A DNA stretch of 64,000 nt from Porodaedalea pini. Lineage: Eukaryota > Basidiomycota > Agaricomycetes > Hymenochaetales > Hymenochaetaceae. The notes beneath the pieces were generated by a model, which worked only from the letters and a program-made list of their open reading frames with translations, did not search any database and was not told where the DNA came from. Positions 58,333-64,000 of the stretch are shown one piece after another; within the stretch, counting starts at the first letter, position 1; each line of letters starts with the position of its first letter. The stretch is from assembly GCA_002794775.1 (NCBI GenBank), contig NBAY01000041.1:349391-413390 (forward strand), given 5' to 3'. The translations under genes were made by a program, and so were the position numbers.

Positions 58333-60012
58333 TCATACATTGTCCTCTTCCTCTTCGTTGTCCTCCTCACCCTCTTCATTGCCCTCCTCATCCTCGGTCC
58401 AGTCTCGATAGAAGTCTTCAATATCAGCTATGGCACCTAGGTCATGAGGATTGGTTGCCGCTTGGGTATTCGGAAAGATGATTCTGAGTAAGGGTTAGTA
58501 AGGGACCATAATATCACATAGATGCAGATGAACATACCAATTCCACCAAATCAATAGCTCAGCAGTGTACCTCTTGACATGTGGGACATCAGACCTGAAC
58601 AATTGAATAATACCATTAAACATCTCAGGTATTTCTGGAGCACTCGACATAGAGAAATGGAGCCTTGCGCTAAGAGCAAAGTAGACCTGGTAGTAATACA
58701 TTTTTCAGTATTATATATGCGCAAACCGTGAAACAAATAAAATACCTGGACAGTAACGTATGCAAGTGATCCTGGAGTGACTTCGGTCATACCATGGATC
58801 TCTGCATTACCTATTTTCGTACACCTTGAGCCTTTGACAGCGGGACCTGAGTTAGCAGAAGAAGGCACCGTAAAGATGTGTTTATAGGCCTACAAAAAGA
58901 TGTAAACACATTAAGAAAGAAAAAGGAAGAAGACTTGCCCTGACAATCAAATTACCCTTCAAGAAGCCCTTCAGAGGGTTCCTTGGATGATAAATACCAT
59001 TTTCGAAGGCAAAGACTCGGCTATGGTTGCCATCAAGTTCACAGGTAACTCCTTTTTTGTTTGTTACCATGGCCCTGTCTGCACGCAACAAAGCTAGATA
59101 TCCAGAAAGTATGTAATATAAATCAGCAATGATGTGATAGGAAAGGCATGAGCACGTCTTCTTTTGTTTAAGATTATCTCAAAGTACTTACTCCGGAGTG
59201 AGCGGCTGAACCTCTGCGGGGGCCAGGAGCTTTGCGAGTGTCTTGTTCTCGAATCCATGTAAGTCTTTGCGATCATTATCTGGCCATGTCGACTCGTTGT
59301 CAATGGATGGGAAAACGATCCACTGGAGGATAATTTTCCTGATTCCTGATGTATCAGCAGACCAAGCGGCACACTGACCCTCACGCAACTGTAAACATTG
59401 TGAGAGTTTATCTATGCAGAGGGAAAAAAAGCAATGACTCACGCAATTAACTATATATTTGAATGTCTGAGTATCCACCTTGACGACCTTCTTGTACAGC
59501 AAGGTGTTGACATCGAATAAAGCCTTCACAGCATCCACAGCATGGTGGACACTGACACAAGAACTGATTATTGAAAGAATAAAGTAGAATAAAACCAATC
59601 ACTTACAACGGATCAGTGATTTGTTGTAATTCAGCAGGGCTAAGCTTTGCGTTAGGAATACCTTTGTTAAGAATTTGTTGCGGGCTAGTCCATGGTTCAT
59701 ATGCTCTAGCAAGGTAGCGTCCCTTGCTGACGAAGATGTCCGCTGCAGTACTGCAAATGAGTAAAGTAAACAGATAAACGAAGACAAGAGGAAGAAGCCA
59801 GCGTACGCCTTCCTCTTTCCACTTTGCGTAAACTCTTCCTCTGGCACCTGTCGTGAAGCACTGGTCAAGTCTGAGTCAGAAGAGGAGTCTGAGGAGCTAG
59901 GCTGCGAATCCGTCATAGGGGGGGTCGGTGTCATTGGGTACTGAGGGGCGAGCATTCCGTGAGGGAGAGACATTGGGTACTGAGGGGCGAGCATTCCATG
60001 AGGGGGAGACAT
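58333..60012 (-). CDS. DUF6698-like agaricomycete protein
   Basis: A lineage-specific family of unknown function, common in agaricomycete accessory regions. The start is the ATG at 60012, preceded by a TTATAAAC box at about 60060. The N-terminus has two copies of a 13-residue unit (PHGMLAPQYPM). After several introns the body reads KGRYLARAYEPWTSPQQIL, LSPAELQQITDPL, VDAVKALFDVNTLLYKKVV, GQCAAWSADTSGIRKIILQW, RNPLKGFLKGNLIVRAYKHI, FTVPSSANSGPAVKG, IHGMTEVTPGSLAYVTVQVY and FALSARLHFS. The G-L/F-LKG--L-R-YKHIFT-PSSA and HGMTEVTP-SIAY patterns are those of DUF6698. It ends with an acidic tail EDNEEEEDNV. The gene begins where the Ku70 coding sequence breaks off. Confidence 0.7.
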
Positions 60013-60212
60013 CGCGGTGAGTGTTCGAATACAGAAAGGAGCATAGTAACACCGTAAGTTTATAAGGCTGGGCGGGGGAGATCAGCGGCTGTGCAACTTT
60101 CACTGGAAAACACAACCATGGCGAGATATCACCTCTTGGCTATATCGCATTATGATCTCACATGTTTCAGTGAGAATGCCAGAACTTGAAGAGAGAAGGA
60201 AGAAAGCCGCAC

Positions 60213-61271
60213 CGAATAGAACTTGGTAGGGTCGAATGGCCTCTCCTCCGTGCTGATGAAGAACGGTTCAACGGAGACACCCGCTTGAGTCAAGTCCTAA
60301 GCAAAGTGTTCATGGCGTCAAACAAATGCAATGCTAACTCAAGCGCTACCAAAAGTGTCGTTTGAGCAGACGTGACAAGTTGAGCGTTCTTCACGCCAGG
60401 ATGAGGGTCATCTTCATCAGTAATGAGGAAAAGACACTTGATGCCAGATTTTGGAGCTCTGGTAGAAAAAAGTTGTTTTACGCAAACGAGCCTATACAGA
60501 TAGGCAACACTTACCCGTCTCGTAAGGCCCAGTTACAGCTCATAAAGACATCACCCATGGGGACACAATTCTCTGATGGTGGATACTCGTAACGAAGCCA
60601 CTTATGGTTATCCTTTGCCTCTAGATACATTCGAGAGGAATGGATCAGCAATTGCTTAACATACAACTGCGAGTCGAAGTATAACGCACTGTAAAGGAGC
60701 TGGATAAGATTTTGAATCTTTGGGGCATCAATCTGTCCTACAGGCTCGTATACGAACATCCTATTCTTTGTACTCTGTAGCTTCGCGTGCCGTATTTTCT
60801 TTCTTGCGAGACTTTGAGATGCTCAGTACGGTGTGGTATATGCGGGAGTTTGAGAGCTTCTCACGGTACTGAAAAGTAAAATCCCAGCAGCATCATTTGG
60901 CCCGACAACCTTCTGCTTCTGAATTTGCATATCGGCCTCGAGTGCAGCAAGTAGGTGGGAGGTCTGTGTGCCTTCTTTGTTCGGGTCATCATGAAGCGCT
61001 TGCATTGACTCCGAACAGTCAATCGCAAAGAGAACAACATCGTGTTTGCCTTCAAAGAACTGACAGCACGTGTCGTAAGACACAGAAATGATTCAGCTGG
61101 TATCTGGAGAATATTATGGAGTTGTCGGCATACCGAGAACTCGTTGAAATGCTAAAAAGTTAGTTTTGAGCTTCTTAAGTTAAGAAGCGTGCATAGCATG
61201 CTCACCGAATCAAGCATACGGTTCCGGGCACGCCTCAGCTCGAGCTCGCCGTCATTCAAGGGCCCGTACGT
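60213..61271 (-). pseudogene. KU70: Ku70 N-terminal fragment (KU70/XRCC6), truncated
   Basis: Ku70 binds broken DNA ends for non-homologous end joining. Exons give LELRRARNRMLDS, HFNEFSFFEGKHDVVLFAID, CSESMQALHDDPNKEGTQTS, HLLAALEADMQIQKQKVVGP, NDAAGILLFST, FVYEPVGQIDAPKIQNLIQL, a GTGCGT intron, then EYPPSENCVPMGDVFMSCNW, ALRDGAPKSGIKCLFLITDE, DDPHPGVKNAQLVTSAQTTL and SVEPFFISTEERPFDPTKFY. This is the vWA-like domain only. The coding stops at a splice-donor-like GTGCGG at 60212; no Ku core or SAP domain is found downstream, where the DUF6698-like gene starts within 200 bp. The true start codon is also unclear. Confidence 0.85.
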
Positions 61272-62475
61272 CTGTCATTTCTTAGCTACGCTCGATTTAC
61301 ACATGGGCAAGATCACCTTACCGACACAAGTACAGAAGAAGGCAGACACGAAGCCTGATCGCGCGCGGCCGGCCGATCAAAATCGTATAGTCAGTATTCA
61401 AGCTTGCCCTTGCATCTGTACAACAGTTCTCACCATCCACATACTTGCACAGGTACCGCCGCCTCGAATCGAAAAAAAGGGAAATCCTGGAGGAAAGAAA
61501 ATGAGAATCAAGTTTCAAATGGTGCATCCGACTGTCACAAAATCGTCCACCGTTTGACTGAAACGCGACTATAGATAATGAGAGGATTCTCGTCGTTGTC
61601 ACTCGAGAAGTACGTTGACGAGTTGGCAAGGTGGGGGCGTGGCGTGAACTTGAAAAGAAAGTAGTTTACGATCTTGTACAACAAAGGAACCTTCGACTCC
61701 GATTGTTAGCTTATCATCGGAGTCCTAGCGAATCGACTTTTCATCTTTCACGAGCCTGTCTGACATCCTCGCACCTCACCCCGATCTCTTCAAGTCCGAA
61801 CTCGACTCATCTCTTGCAGGCTTTGACCCTTACCTGCTGCAATCGCTCATCATCGAGCAGCCAGACATGTTCAACTTCCTACATTCCAAAACTACTCTTC
61901 ACCGTCAGCTCAGAGTTTGCCTCAGCATATGAAACAATGACTGCCTGCTCGAAGTCTTTCTACAATCAAGCCTCCTCGAAGTATTCATTCGAACTCGTTG
62001 GTAAATTCGCACAGGCATCAGCCGTCTGACAGCCATCAGACATTCCCTCAGACTATCGTGAAGCGGCTCAGGCAACATCTCGCTCGAAGAGTATAATCCA
62101 CACCCTCCTTCATCTGCCAATCATAACGGCACCTCGGACTATTCAAGTTACGATTCTCGTTCTGAGTACTACTCCATTGGCTCCAGCCATCCATCATTGG
62201 CTTATGCATCTGTCATCTCACCGGCTGCGATCTCTGCACGCAGCTAGCCCGTGCAGGTTCAGTCTCAGGCTCACGCACCCAGTCCCGTTGGCGCAGGCCT
62301 TGCCATGTCGTTGCTTCCCTGAATCTCATGAAATGACAGCTGCTCTGCTCGCCTTCTTCTGGTGTCACAGATGCCAACTCATCACAATGGCTCTCATCAA
62401 GAGTATAATCCACACCTTCCTTCGTCTGCCAATCATGACGGCACCTCGGACTACTCAAGGAGACAGAGTGCCCGA
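61272..62475 (+). pseudogene. Orphan gene remnant with a direct repeat
   Basis: The plus strand has a gene-like stretch at about 61755-61925 (LSDILAPHPDLFKSELDSSL then AGFDPYLLQSLIIEQPDMF) that ends in a stop. Further on comes EEYNPHPPSSANHNGTSDYS at about 62090-62150, repeated with few changes at 62400-62460. The intervening frame closes at a TAG. The pieces do not form one protein. I do not recognise the source. The part near 61272-61640 may contain the Ku70 promoter. Confidence 0.4.
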
Positions 62476-63992
62476 TTAATTTTGGACTGGCATCTCCTCA
62501 TCGGCAGATTCATTGTCCAGTACCGATCCTTCAGACTCAGAGTCTTCCGTTTCCTCATCTCCGCCTTCACTATCGTGTCCGTCATCTCCCATTTCGCTTT
62601 GAATGCGCTCAAGCAAAGTCTCAACTTCTTCTGCAGGTTCAATGTCCATCTTGTCATCTTCTTCATCAGAGCGGTGTACGCCCAGCTTGCTATACAAGTC
62701 TGCTGGTACGTGGTTCGCATTCTCGGCATTGTGTGCTGTGGTGTGGCCTACTCCACCGCCTCGGTGATGCATGAATAAATCACAGTCGGCAAATCTGTAC
62801 ATCTATCAGTTTCAGTCCAATGGGAGATAAGGCAATTGTGACCTACTTATTCACGTAGAATGATTCCCAGTCTGTTATAATATCGTTCAGTTCTTTGATT
62901 CGAGCTAGATAAGATGGAGACAGGAGCGCATCTGTGTGTCCATAATGGAATGTGGGAATTAAATGGGCAGCACGAACGACGGCAGCTGGATCTACAAAAC
63001 CGAACGGTGGGGACTCGTCTTCCCTTGTAACAAATCTTACGTGTTCCAATCGACAGGCATCATCGCCAAACCTATCTTCCATGGCTCGGCTGAACCAACG
63101 AACCCACAGGAAATCCAAACGACTCGGTGCCGTGTCTCCATTGCTCCTGAGCCGCGCATCGACATGATATATCCCAATCACTTGAGCGTACCAGAACGGC
63201 GATATAGACTTTGAGACAGCATCCGAGTCCCTCGATAGAAGCATGACGTCCGAAGTAATGGAGGTAGGATTAATAGAATCATGTTCCCGCTGCATATCAT
63301 ATGTCGTGTAGTTGATGCGTAGACGTTTGTGCTCGTACATCTTATCATCTTTAATGATGACGTCCTCTCGATCAACAGTCGAGAACTGAAGTTCATCATC
63401 ATCACAATCAAAGTTCTTCAACCGAGCAAAAATGTGATTTAATAATAATTCTTCAAAATCCTGAGCAAATGTCAGTCATATGTTATTCTGAAAAACAGCA
63501 ATCTTACAATCAATGCAGGATCGTAATCGTTCTGATGCAACCATGATCTAATGGTATCCGTCATTCCCCTCGCTGCTATGCAGTAGCGCACGTTATCGTC
63601 ATCTAAACCGTCGTCGATGGCGTCCAGTGGAATTTTGGGCGCAGACTTGTTGAACTTTTCCGCCATGTGAGCAAGATTAGACTGGATGCGTTGAATTTCT
63701 GTCACTTGTCGAACAAAGTTCATGCAGTTCGTTCTTAAGTAATTTTGTCTCGACTGTTTGTGCTCAGTTTCACCCTGACGTTGCGAAGTGAGTAAATGTT
63801 GGGTCTCAAAAATGAAGAGAAGTGTCTGACAATGGAAGTGCTATACGAGTCGGTCATCCCGAACATGAGAACGTGATGTGTGTAGTCCCCAAGGGCATGA
63901 ATCTTGGATGTATTTATATTGAAGGACTTCTTCACTGTGGGACGTATCAAGTCTGCGGTATTGGTATCACCTCCCGTCGTCTTGCGGCGCAT
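62476..63992 (-). CDS. Transposon-encoded protein (KDZ/Plavaka-like), 3' part
   Basis: The C-terminal portion of a long protein typical of agaricomycete cut-and-paste transposons; the 5' end lies beyond the window. Blocks in order: KIHALGDYTHHVLMFGMTDS, then across an intron GETEHKQSRQNYLRTN and FVRQVTEIQRIQSNLAHMA, RYCIAARGMTDTIRSWL, INYTTYDMQREHDSINP, ISPFWYAQVIGIYHVDARL, RLDFLWVRWFSRAMEDRFGD, FGFVDPAAVVRAAHLIPTFH and FYVNKFADCDLFMHHRGGGV-GH. The end is an acidic linker. The ALGDY...TDSYST and RGGGVGH signatures are recurrent in this group. The sequence between exons near 63780-63830 is poorly resolved, so integrity is uncertain. Confidence 0.72.
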
Positions 63993-64000
63993 CTGCGCAG

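Overview
The window is nuclear DNA of a filamentous basidiomycete, most likely an agaricomycete. Genes are dense and cut by many short (about 45-70 nt) GT-AG introns. The encoded proteins are fungal orthologues (KGD4, VOA1/BIG1-like, MED13, DUF2433). The repeats carry agaricomycete-type transposon proteins (DUF6698-like; a protein ending in the RGGG-V-GH block seen in KDZ/Plavaka-type elements). All gene models were spliced by eye. Exon edges that restore a conserved protein are firm and the others are approximate. No database search was possible.

Layout. 1-2.2 kb: 3' half of an RNA-dependent RNA polymerase with an SGGDLDGD catalytic motif and signs of decay at its 5' side. 2.9-3.9 kb: a Sec14-type lipid-transfer protein. 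5.4-7.6 kb: an MFS transporter. 8-12.3 kb: housekeeping genes EMG1, SCO1, NDUFB7 and RPN10. 12.9-27.2 kb: three actin genes in two orientations with identical seven-exon structures, including a 6-nt microexon. They enclose a 1436-residue PPR protein, a membrane-anchored protein disulfide isomerase, the KEOPS subunit CGI121, a tRNA-Asp and an intron-containing tRNA-Met. 27.7-33.6 kb: MED10, RIC8 and a nucleolin/GAR2-type protein. 33.7-41.1 kb: a 7.4-kb degenerate non-LTR retrotransposon flanked by an 11-bp target-site duplication. It separates GAR2 from the Rab escort protein gene, which would otherwise share a promoter of about 150 bp. 41.2-55.5 kb: Rab escort protein, a DUF2433 protein, MED13, a VOA1/BIG1-like V-ATPase assembly factor, a membrane-anchored steryl-ester-hydrolase-type lipase and KGD4.

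55.5-64 kb is accessory and transposon-rich. It holds a 435-bp MITE, a DUF6698-like gene, a Ku70 gene that stops after its N-terminal domain exactly where the DUF6698 gene begins, an orphan gene remnant with a direct repeat, and the 3' half of a transposon gene running off the window.

Most housekeeping genes form divergent pairs with 150-290 bp between start codons (EMG1/SCO1, PDI/CGI121, MED10/RIC8, DUF2433/MED13, lipase/KGD4). Several serve mitochondria (SCO1, NDUFB7, KGD4, and the PPR protein by inference). The most notable observations are the retrotransposon inside a bidirectional promoter, the actin triplication with unusual DNase-I-loop residues, the truncated Ku70 between transposon genes, and the possibly decaying silencing polymerase.
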